NCBI GenBank assembly: GCA_964019165.1
Contig: OZ025270.1
Location: 18,203,690 to 18,267,689 of the forward strand
Reading direction: 5' to 3'
Origin: Mastigias papua
Lineage: Eukaryota > Cnidaria > Scyphozoa > Rhizostomeae > Mastigiidae
Length of the DNA: 64,000 nucleotides
Shown here: in pieces, positions 11,661 to 23,886 of the stretch
Position numbering within the stretch: position 1 is the first letter of the stretch
Layout of the letters: every line of letters begins with the position of its first letter
Translations under genes and position numbers: made by a program
Notes under the pieces: model-generated
Told to the model about the DNA's origin: nothing
The model's input: only the letters and a program-made list of their open reading frames with translations
Databases searched by the model: none

Positions 11661-12611
11661 TTGCCAAAAATGGCTCATTTTCTTCACTTTTCAATCTGTA
11701 ATCACAATCAATCAATTTCAATTTTGGTCATTTTTGGCCAAAATACCAAGGCTATAGCCTTACTTTTTGGCCAAAAATGGCTCATTGTCATCACTTTTCA
11801 ATCTGCAATCAAAATCAATCAATTTCAATTTTGGTCATTTGTGGCCAAAATACCAAGGCTATAGCCTTACTTTTTGGCCAAACATGGCTCATTTTCATCA
11901 CATTTCAATCTGCAATCAAAATCAATCAATTTCAATTTTGGTCATTTTTGGCCAAAATACCAAGGCTATAGCCTTACTTTTTTGCCAAATATGGCTCATT
12001 TTCATCACTTTTCAATCTGCAATCAAACTCAATCAGTTTCAATTTGGTCATGTTTGGCCAAAATACCAAGGCTATAGCCTTACTTTCTGGCCAAAAATGG
12101 CTCATTTTCATCACTTTTCAATCTGCAATGAAAATCAATCGATTTCAATTTTGGTCATTTTTGGCCAAAATACCAAGGTTATAGCCTTACTTCCTAGCCA
12201 AAAATGGCTCATTTTCATCACTTTTCAATCTGCAATCACAATCAATCAATTTCAATTTTGGTCAGTTTTGGGTCATTTGTGAGCAAAATACCAAGGCTAT
12301 AGCCTTACTTTTTGGCCAAAAATGGCTCATTTTCATCACTTTTCAATCTGCAATCAAAATCAATCAATTTCAATGTTGGTCAGGTGTGGCCAAAATACCA
12401 AGGCTATAGCCCTACTTTTTGGCCAAAAATGGCTCATTTTCTTCACTTTTCAATCTGCAATCAAAATCAATCAATTTCAATTTTGGTCATTTTTGGCCAA
12501 AATACCAAGGCTATAGACTTACTTTTTGGCCAAAAATGGCTCATTTTCATCACTTTTCAATCTGCAATCAAAATCAATCAATTTCAATTTTGGTCATTTG
12601 TGGCCAAACTA

Positions 12612-12827
12612 CCAAGGCTATAGCCTTACCTTTTGGCCAAAAATGGCTCAGTTGCATCACTTCTCAATCTGCAATCAAAATCAATGAATTTCAAGGTTGG
12701 TCAATTTTGGCCAAAAATACCAAGGCTATAGCCTTACTTTTTGGCCACAAATGGCTCAGTTTCATCACTTCTCAATCTGCAATCAAAATCAATGAATTTC
12801 AAGTTTGGTCAATTTTGGCCAAAAATA
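12612..12827. repeat. 108-bp monomer pair (single A insertion), type copy of a recurrent cassette
   Basis: Two successive 108-bp units (12612-12719 and 12720-12827) end in GGTCAATTTTGGCCAAAAATACC, one A longer than standard, with linked changes CTCAGTTTCATCACTTCTC (here GTTGCATC in the first unit) and AATGAATTTCAAG. They are followed by a monomer starting ACTGTTTGGCCACAAATGG. The same cassette, complete or shortened, begins near 10569, 11424, 13906, 17019, 21427, 25503, 26360, 27218, 30651, 34835, 42646, 52489, 53891, 56693, 57347, 59602, 61217 and 63155. It is absent before about 10.5 kb. The shared private changes and fixed order show that the group spreads as a block. Confidence 0.85.
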
Positions 12828-13244
12828 CCAAGGCTATAGCCTTACTGTTTGGCCACAAATGGCTCATTTTCATCACTTTTCAATCTGCAATCAAAATCAA
12901 TCAATTTCAATTTTGGTCATTTGTGGCCAAACTACCAAGGCTATAGCCTTACTGTTTGGCCAAAAATGGCTCATTTTCATCACTTTTCAATCTGCAATCA
13001 AATTCAATAAATTTCAATTTTGGTCATTTATGGCCAAAATACCAAGGCTATAGCCTTACTTTTTGGCACAAAATGGCTCATTTTCATCACATTTCAATCT
13101 GCAATCAAAATCAATCAATTTCAATTTTGGTCATTTTCGCCAAAATACCAAGGCTATAGCCTTACTTTTTTGCCAAAAATGGCTCATTTTCATCACTTGT
13201 CAATCTGCAATCAAACTCAATCAGTTTCAATTTGGTCATTTGTG

Positions 13245-15850
13245 GCCAAACTACCAAGGCTATAGCCTTGCTCTGTGGCCAAAAATGGCTCATTTTCATC
13301 ACTTGTCAATCTGTAATCAAAATCAATCAATTTCAATTTTGGTCATTTTTGGCCAAAATACCAAGGCTATAGCCTTACTTTTTGGCCAAAAATGGCTCAT
13401 TTTCATCACTTTTCAATCTGCAATCAAAATCAATCAATTTCAATTTTGGTCATTTGTGGCCAAAATACCAAGGCTATAGCCTTACTTTTTGGCCAAAAAT
13501 GGCTCATTTTCATCACTTTTCAATCTGCAATCAAACTCAATCAGTTTCAATGTGGTCATGTTTGGCCAAAATACCAAGGCTATAGCCTTACTTTTTGGCC
13601 AAAAATGGCTCATTTTCATCACTTTTCAATCTGCAATCAAACTCAATCAGTTTCAATTTTGGTCATTTTTGGGTCATTTGTGAGCAAAATACCAAGGCTA
13701 TAGCCTTACTTATTGGCCAAACATGGCTCATTTTCATCACTTTTCAATCTGCAATCAAAATCAATCACTTTCAATGTTGGTCAGGTTTGGCCAAAATACC
13801 AAGGCTATAGCCTTACTTTTTGGCCAAAAATGGCTCATTTTCATCACTTTTCAATCTGCAATCAAAATCAATCAATTTCAATTTTGGTCATTTGTGGCCA
13901 AACTACCAAGGCTATAGCCTTACCTTTTGGCCAAAAATGGCTCAGTTTCATCACTTCTCAATCTGCAATCAAAATCAATGAATTTCAAGGTTGGTCAATT
14001 TTGGCCAAAAATACCAAGGCTATAGCCTTACTTTTTGGCCACAAATGGCTCAGTTTCATCACTTCTCAATCTGCAATCAAAATCAATGAATTTCAAGTTT
14101 GGTCAATTTTGGCCAAAAATACCAAGGCTATAGCCTTACTGTTTGGCCACAAATGGCTCATTTTCATCACTTTTCAATCTGCAATCAAAATCAATCAATT
14201 CCAATTTTGGTCATTTGTGGCCAAACTACCAAGGCTATAGCCTTACTGTTTGGCCACAAATGGCTCATTTTCATCACTTTTCAATCTGCAATCAAATTCA
14301 ATAAATTTCAATTTTGGTCATTTATGGCCAAAATACCAAGGCTATAGCCTTACTTTTTGGCACAAAATGGCTCATTTTCATCACATTTCAATCTGCAATC
14401 AAAATCAATCAATTTCAATTTTGGTCAGTTTTGGCCAAAATACCAAGGCTATAGCCTTACTTTTTGGCCACAATTGGCTCATTTTCATCACTTTTCAATC
14501 TGCAATCAAAATCAATCAATTTCAATTTTGGTCAGGTTTGGCCAAAATACCAAGGCTATAGCCCTACTTTTTGGCCAAAAATGGCTCATTTTCATCACTT
14601 TTCAATCTGCAATCAAAATCAATCAATTTCAATTTTGGTCATTTGTGGCCAAACTACCAAGGCTATAGCCTTACTGTTTGGCCACAAATGGCTCATTTTC
14701 ATCACTTTTCAATCTGCACTCAAACTCAATCAATCTCAATTGTGGTCATTTTTGGCCAAAATACCAAGGCTATAGCCTTACTTTTTGGCCACAAATGGCT
14801 CATTTTCATCACATTTCAATCTGCAATCAAAATCAATCAATTTCAATTTTGGTCATTTTTGGCCATAATACCAAGGCTATAGCCTTACTTTTTTGCCACA
14901 AATGGCTCATTTTCATCACTTTTCAATCTGCAATCAAACTCAATCAGTTTCAATTTGGTCATTTTTGGCCAAATTACCAAGGCTATAGCCTTACGTTTTG
15001 GCCACAACTGGCTCATTTTCATCACTTCTCAATCTGCAATCAAAATCAATCAATTTCAATTTTGGTCATTTTTGGCCAAAATACCAAGGCTATAGCCTTA
15101 CTTTTAGGCCAAAAATGGCTCATTTTCATCTCTTTTCAATCTGCAATCAAAGTCAATCAATTTCAATGTTGGTCATTTGTGGCCAAACTACCAAGGCTAT
15201 AGCCTTGCTCTGTGGCCAAAAATGGCTCATTTTCATCACTTGTCAATCTGTAATCAAAATCAATCAATTTCAATTTTGGTCATTTATGGCCAAAATACCA
15301 AGGCTATAGCCTTACTTTTTGGCACAAAATGGCTCATTTTCATCACATTTCAATCTGCAATCAAAATCAATCAATTTCAATTTTGGTCATTTTTCGCCAA
15401 AATACCAAGGCTATAGCCTTACTTTTTGGCCAAAAATGGCTCATTTTCATCACATTTCAATCTGCAATCAAAATCAATCAATTTCAATTGTGGTCATGTT
15501 TGGCCAAAATACCAAGGCTATAGCCTTACTTTTTGGCCAAAACTGGCTCATTTTCATCACTTCTCAATCTGCAATCAAAATCAATCAATTTCAATTTTGG
15601 TCATTTTTGGCCAAAATACCAAGGCTATAGCCTTACTTGTAGGCCAAAAATGGCTCATTTTCATCTCTTTTCAATCTGCAATCAAAATCAATCAATTTCA
15701 ATGTTGGTCATTTGTGGCCAAACTACCAAGGCTATAGCCTTGCTCTGTGGCCAAAAATGGCTCATTTTCATCACTTGTCAATCTGTAATCAAAATCAATC
15801 AATTTCAATTTTGGTCATTTTTGGCCAAAATACCAAGGCTATAGCCTTAC
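13245..15850. repeat. 2.6-kb block duplicated at 16358-18963 (offset 3113 bp)
   Basis: About 24 monomers in the same order, including a 106-bp unit with CAATGTGGTC, a 118-bp unit near 13670, the 108-bp cassette at 13906 and the AATTCCAATTTTGG unit near 14200, recur 3113 bp downstream. Only a handful of substitutions are visible by eye (for example TACTGTTTGG against TACTTTTTGG at 14139/17252 and GGCCAAAATACC against GGCCAGAATACC at 14540/17653). Both ends fall within or at the edge of monomers. The high similarity marks a recent segmental duplication. Confidence 0.85.
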
Positions 15851-17519
15851 TGTTTGGCCACAAATGGCTCATTTTCATCACTTTTCAATCTGCAATCAAA
15901 TTCAATCAATTTCAATTTTGGTCATTTATGGCCAAAATACCAAGGCTATAGCCTTACTTTTTGGCACAAAATGGCTCATTTTCATCACATTTCAATCTGC
16001 AATCAAAATCAATCAATTTCAATTTTGGTCATTTTTCGCCAAAATACCAAGGCTATAGCCTTACTTTTTTGCCAAAAATGGCTCATTTTCATCACTTGTC
16101 AATCTGCAATCAAACTCAATCAGTTTCAATTTGGTCATTTTTGGCCAAATTACCAAGGCTATAGCCTTACTTTTTGGCCAAAACTGGCTCATTTTCATCA
16201 CTTCTCAATCTGCAATCAAAATCAATCAATTTCAATTTTGGTCATTTTTGGCCAAAATACCAAGGCTATAGCCTTACTTTTAGGCCAAAAATGGCTCATT
16301 TTCATCTCTTTTCAATCTGCAATCAAAATCAATCAATTTCAATGTTGGTCATTTGTGGCCAAACTACCAAGGCTATAGCCTTGCTCTGTGGCCAAAAATG
16401 GCTCATTTTCATCACTTGTCAATCTGTAATCAAAATCAATCAATGTCAATTTTGGTCATTTTTGGCCAAAATACCAAGGCTATAGCCTTACTTTTTGGCC
16501 AAAAATGGCTCATTTTCATCACTTTTCAATCTGCAATCAAAATCAATCAATTTCAATTTTGGTCATTTGTGGCCAAAATACCAAGGCTATAGCCTTACTT
16601 TTTGGCCAAAAATGGCTCATTTTCATCACTTTTCAATCTGCAATCAAACTCAATCAGTTTCAATGTGGTCATGTTTGGCCAAAATACCAAGGCTATAGCC
16701 TTACTTTTTGGCCAAAAATGGCTCATTTTCATCACTTTTCAATCTGCAATCAAACTCAATCAGTTTCAATTTTGGTCATTTTTGGGTCATTTGTGAGCAA
16801 AATACCAAGGCTATAGCCTTACTTATTGGCCAAACATGGCTCATTTTCATCACTTTTCAATCTGCAATCAAAATCAATCACTTTCAATGTTGGTCAGGTT
16901 TGGCCAAAATACCAAGGCTATAGCCTTACTTTTTGGCCAAAAATGGCTCATTTTCATCACTTTTCAATCTGCAATCAAAATCAATCAATTTCAATTTTGG
17001 TCATTTGTGGCCAAACTACCAAGGCTATAGCCTTACCTTTTGGCCAAAAATGGCTCAGTTTCATCACTTCTCAATCTGCAATCAAAATCAATGAATTTCA
17101 AGGTTGGTCAATTTTGGCCAAAAATACCAAGGCTATAGCCTTACTTTTTGGCCACAAATGGCTCAGTTTCATCACTTCTCAATCTGCAATCAAAATCAAT
17201 GAATTTCAAGTTTGGTCAATTTTGGCCAAAAATACCAAGGCTATAGCCTTACTTTTTGGCCACAAATGGCTCATTTTCATCACTTTTCAATCTGCAATCA
17301 AAATCAATCAATTCCAATTTTGGTCATTTGTGGCCAAACTACCAAGGCTATAGCCTTACTGTTTGGCCACAAATGGCTCATTTTCATCACTTTTCAATCT
17401 GCAATCAAATTCAATAAATTTCAATTTTGGTCATTTATGGCCAAAATACCAAGGCTATAGCCTTACTTTTTGGCACAAAATGGCTCATTTTCATCACATT
17501 TCAATCTGCAATCAAAATC

Positions 17520-19070
17520 AATCAATTTCAATTTTGGTCAGTTTTGGCCAAAATACCAAGGCTATAGCCTTACTTTTTGGCCACAATTGGCTCATTTTCA
17601 TCACTTTTCAATCTGCAATCAAAATCAATCAATTTCAATTTTGGTCAGGTTTGGCCAGAATACCAAGGCTATAGCCCTACTTTTTGGCCAAAAATGGCTC
17701 ATTTTCATCACTTTTCAATCTGCAATCAAAATCAATCAATTTCAATTTTGGTCATTTGTGGCCAAACTACCAAGGCTATAGCCTTACTGTTTGGCCACAA
17801 ATGGCTCATTTTCATCACTTTTCAATCTGCACTCAAACTCAATCAATCTCAATTGTGGTCATTTTTGGCCAAAATACCAAGGCTATAGCCTTACTTTTTG
17901 GCCACAAATGGCTCATTTTCATCACATTTCAATCTGCAATCAAAATCAATCAATTTCAATTTTGGTCATTTTTGGCCATAATACCAAGGCTATAGCCTTA
18001 CTTTTTTGCCAAAAATGGCTCATTTTCATCACTTTTCAATCTGCAATCAAACTCAATCAGTTTCAATTTGGTCATTTTTGGCCAAATTACCAAGGCTATA
18101 GCCTTACGTTTTGGCCACAACTGGCTCATTTTCATCACTTCTCAATCTGCAATCAAAATCAATCAATTTCAATTTTGGTCATTTTTGGCCAAAATACCAA
18201 GGCTATAGCCTTACTTTTAGGCCAAAAATGGCTCATTTTCATCTCTTTTCAATCTGCAATCAAAATCAATCAATTTCAATGTTGGTCATTTGTGGCCAAA
18301 CTACCAAGGCTATAGCCTTGCTCTGTGGCCAAAAATGGCTCATTTTCATCACTTGTCAATCTGTAATCAAAATCAATCAATTTCAATTTTGGTCATTTAT
18401 GGCCAAAATACCAAGGCTATAGCCTTACTTTTTGGCACAAAATGGCTCATTTTCATCACATTTCAATCTGCAATCAAAATCAATCAATTTCAATTTTGGT
18501 CATTTTTCGCCAAAATACCAAGGCTATAGCCTTACTTTTTGGCCAAAAATGGCTCATTTTCATCACATTTCAATCTGCAATCAAAATCAATCAATTTCAA
18601 TTGTGGTCATGTTTGGCCAAAATACCAAGGCTATAGCCTTACTTTTTGGCCAAAACTGGCTCATTTTCATCACTTCTCAATCTGCAATCAAAATCAATCA
18701 ATTTCAATTTTGGTCATTTTTGGCCAAAATACCAAGGCTATAGCCTTACTTGTAGGCCAAACATGGCTCATTTTCATCTCTTTTCAATCTGCAATCAAAA
18801 TCAATCAATTTCAATGTTGGTCATTTGTGGCCAAACTACCAAGGCTATAGCCTTGCTCTGTGGCCAAAAATGGCTCATTTTCATCACTTGTCAATCTGTA
18901 ATCAAAATCAATCAATTTCAATTTTGGTCATTTTTGGCCAAAATACCAAGGCTATAGCCTTACTTTTTGGCCAAAAATGGCTCATTTTCATCACTTTTCA
19001 ATCTGCAATCAAAATCAATCAATTTCAATTTTGGTCATTTGTGGCCAAAATACCAAGGCTATAGCCTTAC
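17520..19070. repeat. Block re-copied at about 19455-20898 with one monomer lost
   Basis: Monomers from about 17520 to 18430 match 19455 to 20365 at offset 1935. From about 18530 to 19070 the match continues at offset 1828. The 107-bp difference is the loss of exactly one monomer (the TTTTTGGCACAAAATGG unit near 18430) from the downstream copy. Near 21009 the offset becomes 1829. This block lies partly inside the second copy of the 3113-bp duplication, so three generations of copying are visible here. Confidence 0.8.
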
Positions 19071-20779
19071 TTTTTGGCCAAAAATGGCTCATTTTCATCA
19101 CTTTTCAATCTGCAATCAAACTCAATCAGTTTCAATTTGGTCATGTTTGGCCAAAATACCAAGGCTATAGCCTTACTTTTTGGCCAAAAATGGCTCATTT
19201 TCATCACTTTTCAATCTGCAATCAAACTCAATCAGTTTCAATTTTGGTCATTTTCGGGTCATTTGTGAGCAAAATACCAAGGCTAGAGCCTTACTTATTG
19301 GCCAAACATGGCTCATTTTCATCACTTTTCAATCTGCAATCAAAATCAATCACTTTCAATGTTGGTCAGGTTTGGCCAAAATACCAAGGCTATAGCCTTA
19401 CTTTTTGGCCAAAAATGGCTCATTTTCATCACTTTTCAATCTGCAATCAAAATCAATCAATTTCAATTTTGGTCAGTTTTGGCCAAAATACCAAGGCTAT
19501 AGCCTTACTTTTTGGCCACAATTGGCTCATTTTCATCACTTTTCAATCTGCAATCAAAATCAATCAATTTCAATTTTGGTCAGGTTTGGCCAAAATACCA
19601 AGGCTATAGCCCTACTTTTTGGCCAAAAATGGCTCATTTTCATCACTTTTCAATCTGCAATCAAAATCAATCAATTTCAATTTTGGTCATTTGTGGCCAA
19701 ACTACCAAGGCTATAGCCTTACTGTTTGGCCACAAATGGCTCATTTTCATCACTTTTCAATCTGCACTCAAACTCAATCAATCTCAATTGTGGTCATTTT
19801 TGGCCAAAATACCAAGGCTATAGCCTTACTTTTTGGCCACAAATGGCTCATTTTCATCACATTTCAATCTGCAATCAACATCAATCAATTTCAATTTTGG
19901 TCATTTTTGGCCATAATACCAAGGCTATAGCCTTACTTTTTTGCCAAAAATGGCTCATTTTCATCACTTTTCAATCTGCAATCAAACTCAATCAGTTTCA
20001 ATTTGGTCATTTTTGGCCAAATTACCAAGGCTATAGCCTTACGTTTTGGCCACAACTGGCTCATTTTCATCACTTCTCAATCTGCAATCAAAATCAATCA
20101 ATTTCAATTTTGGTCATTTTTGGCCAAAATACCAAGGCTATAGCCTTACTTTTAGGCCAAAAATGGCTCATTTTCATCTCTTTTCAATCTGCAATCAAAA
20201 TCAATCAATTTCAATGTTGGTCATTTGTGGCCAAACTACCAAGGCTATAGCCTTGCTCTGTGGCCAAAAATGGCTCATTTTCATCACTTGTCAATCTGTA
20301 ATCAAAATCAATCAATTTCAATTTTGGTCATTTTTCGCCAAAATACCAAGGCTATAGCCTTACTTTTTGGCCAAAAATGGCTCATTTTCATCACATTTCA
20401 ATCTGCAATCAAAATCAATCAATTTCAATTGTGGTCATGTTTGGCCAAAATACCAAGGCTATAGCCTTACTTTTTGGCCAAAACTGGCTCATTTTCATCA
20501 CTTCTCAATCTGCAATCAAAATCAATCAATTTCAATTTTGGTCATTTTTGGCCAAAATACCAAGGCTATAGCCTTACTTGTAGGCCAAACATGGCTCATT
20601 TTCATCTCTTTTCAATCTGCAATCAAAATCAATCAATTTCAATGTTGGTCATTTGTGGCCAAACTACCAAGGCTATAGCCTTGCTCTGTGGCCAAAAATG
20701 GCTCATTTTCATCACTTGTCAATCTGTAATCAAAATCAATCAATTTCAATTTTGGTCATTTTTGGCCAAAATACCAAGG

Positions 20780-21945
20780 CTATAGCCTTACTTTTTGGCC
20801 AAAAATGGCTCATTTTCATCACTTTTCAATCTGCAATCAAAATCAATCAATTTCAATTTTGGTCATTTGTGGCCAAAATACCAAGGCTATAGCCTTACTT
20901 TTTGGCCAAAAATGGCTCATTTTCATCACATTTCAATCTGCAATCAAAATCAATCAATTTCAATTGTGGTCATGTTTGGCCAAAATACCAAGGCTATAGC
21001 CTTACTTTTTGGCCAAAAATGGCTCATTTTCATCACTTTTCAATCTGCAATCAAACTCAATCAGTTTCAATTTTGGTCATTTTCGGGTCATTTGTGAGCA
21101 AAATACCAAGGCTAGAGCCTTACTTATTGGCCAAACATGGCTCATTTTCATCACTTTTCAATCTGCAATCAAAATCAATCACTTTCAATGTTGGTCAGGT
21201 TTGGCCAAAATACCAAGGCTATAGCCCTACTTTTTGGCCAAAAATGGCTCATTTTCATCACTTTTCAATCTGCAATCAAAATCAATCAATTTCAATTTTG
21301 GTCATTTTTGGCCAAAATACTAAGGCTATAGCCTTACTTTTTGGCCAAAAATGGCTCATTTTCATCACTTTTCAATCTGCAATCAAAATCAATCAATTTC
21401 AATTTTGGTCATTTGTGGACAAACTACCAAGGCTATAGCCTTACCTTTTGGCCACAAATGGCTCAGTTTCATCACTTCTCAATCTGCAATCAAAATCAAT
21501 GAATTTCAAGGTTGGTCAATTTTGGCCAAAAATACCAAGGCTATAGCCTTACTTTTTGGCCACAAATGGCTCAGTTTCATCACTTCTCAATCTGCAATCA
21601 AAATCAATGAATTTCAAGTTTGGTCAATTTTGGCCAAAAATACCAAGGCTATAGCCTTACTATTTGGCCACAAATGGCTCATTTTCATCACTTTTCAATC
21701 TGCAATCAAAATCAATCAATTTCAATTTTGGTCATTTGTGGCCAAAATACCAAGGCTATAGCCTTACTTTTTGGCCAAAAATGGCTCATTTTCATCACAT
21801 TTCAATCTGCAATCAAAATCAATCAATTTCAATTTTGGTCATTTTTGGCCAAAATACCAAGGCTATAGCCTTACTTTTTGGCCAAAAATGGCTCATTTTC
21901 ATCACTTTTCAATCTGCAATCAAACTCAATCAGTTTCAATTTGGT
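20780..21945. repeat. Block duplicated at 24856-26021 (offset 4076 bp)
   Basis: The series with the AATTGTGGTCATGTTTGG unit, the 118-bp unit with CATTTTCGGGTC, the AAAATACTAAGGC unit and the 108-bp cassette at 21427 recurs at the same spacing from 24856. Shared rare changes (TTTTCGGG, GGCTAGAGCC, ATACTAAGG) make the relationship certain. Private changes exist on each side, such as GTGGACAAAC near 21417 only. Confidence 0.85.
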
Positions 21946-22390
21946 CATTTTTGGCCAAATTACCAAGGCTATAGCCTTACTTTTTGGCCAAAACTGGCTC
22001 ATTTTCATCACTTCTCAATCTGCAATCAAAATCAATCAATTTCAATTTTGGTCATTTTTGGCCAAAATACCAAGGCTATAGCCTTACTTTTTGGCCAAAA
22101 ATGGCTCATTTTCATCTCTTTTCAATCTGCAATCAAAATCAATCAATTTCAATTTTGGTCATTTGTGGCCAAACTACCAAGGCTATAGCCTTGCTCTGTG
22201 GCCAAAAATGGCTCATTTTCATCACTTGTCCATCTGTAATCAAAATCAATCAATTTCAATTTTGGTCATTTTTGGCCAAAATACCAAGGCTATAGCCTTA
22301 CTTTTTGGCCAAAAATGGCTCATTTTCATCACATTTCAATCTGCAATCAAAATCAATCAATTTCAAGTTTGGTCAGTTTTGGCCAAAATA

Positions 22391-23886
22391 CCAAGGCTCT
22401 AGCCTTACTTCTTAGCCAAAAATGGCTCATTTTCATCACTTTTCAATCTGCAATCAAAATCAATCAATTTCAATTTTGGTCATTTTTGGCCAAAATACCA
22501 AGGCTATAGCCTTACTTTTTGGCCAAAAATGGCTCATTGTGATCACTTTTCAATCTGCACTCAAACTCAATCAATCTCAATTGTGGTCATTTTTGGCCAA
22601 AATACCAAGGCTATAGCCTTACTTCTTAGCCAAAAATGGCTCATTTTCATCACTTTTCAATCTGCAATCAAAATCAATCAATTTCAATTTTGGTCATTTT
22701 TGGCCAAAATACCAAGGCTATAGCCTTACTTTTTGGCCAAAAATGGCTCATTGTGATCACTTTTCAATCTGCACTCAAACTCAATCAATCTCAATTGTGG
22801 TCATTTTTGGCCAAAATACCAAGGCTATAGCCTTACTTTTTGGCCACAAATGGCTCATTTTCATCACATTTCAATCTGCAATCAAAATCAATCAATTTCA
22901 ATTTTGGTCATTTTTGGCCAAAATACCAAGGCTATAGCCTTACTTTTTTGCCAAAAATGGCTCATTTTCATCACTTTTCAATCTGCAATCAAACTCAATC
23001 AGTTTCAATTTGGTCATTTTTGGCCAAATTACCAAGGCTATAGCCTTACTTTTTGGCCAAAACTGGCTCATTTTCATCACTTCTCAATCTGCAATCAAAA
23101 TCAATCAATTTCAATTTTGGTCATTTTTGGCCAAAATACCAAGGCTATAGCCTTACTTCTTAGCCAAAAATGGCTCATTTTCATCGCTTTTCAATCTGCA
23201 ATCAAAATCAATCAATTTCAATTTTGGTCATTTTTGGCCAAAATACCAAGGCTATAGCCTTACTTTTTGGCCAAAAATGGCTCATTGTGATCACTTTTCA
23301 ATCTGCACTCAAACTCAATCAATCTCAATTGTGGTCATTTTTGGCCAAAATACCAAGGCTATAGCCTTACTTCTTAGCCAAAAATGGCTCATTTTCATCA
23401 CTTTTCAATCTGCAATCAAAATCAATCAATTTCAATTTTGGTCATTTTTGGCCAAAATACCAAGGCTATAGCCTTACTTTTTGGCCAAAAATGGCTCATT
23501 GTGATCACTTTTCAATCTGCACTCAAACTCAATCAATCTCAATTGTGGTCATTTTTGGCCAAAATACCAAGGCTATAGCCTTACTTTTTGGCCACAAATG
23601 GCTCATTTTCATCACATTTCAATCTGCAATCAAAATCAATCAATTTCAATTTTGGTCATTTTTGGCCAAAATACCAAGGCTATAGCCTTACTTTTTTGCC
23701 AAAAATGGCTCATTTTCATCACTTTTCAATCTGCAATCAAACTCAATCAGTTTCAATTTGGTCAGTTTTGGCCAAATTACCAAGGCTATAGCCTTACTTT
23801 TTGGCCAAAACTGGCTCATTTTCATCACTTCTCAATCTGCAATCAAAATCAATCAATTTCAATTTTGGTCATTTTTGGCCAAAATA
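22391..23886. repeat. 7-monomer tandem unit, 748 bp, two copies, with an internal dimer
   Basis: 22391-23138 and 23139-23886 are consecutive copies (six monomers of 107 and one of 106 bp). Inside each, the first 214 bp form a dimer that is itself repeated (22391-22604 with 22605-22818; 23139-23352 with 23353-23566). The dimer joins a TTCTTAGCCAAAAATGG monomer to a CTCATTGTGATCAC monomer. First-copy GGCTCTAGCC and second-copy CATCGCTTTTC are private changes. Confidence 0.85.
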
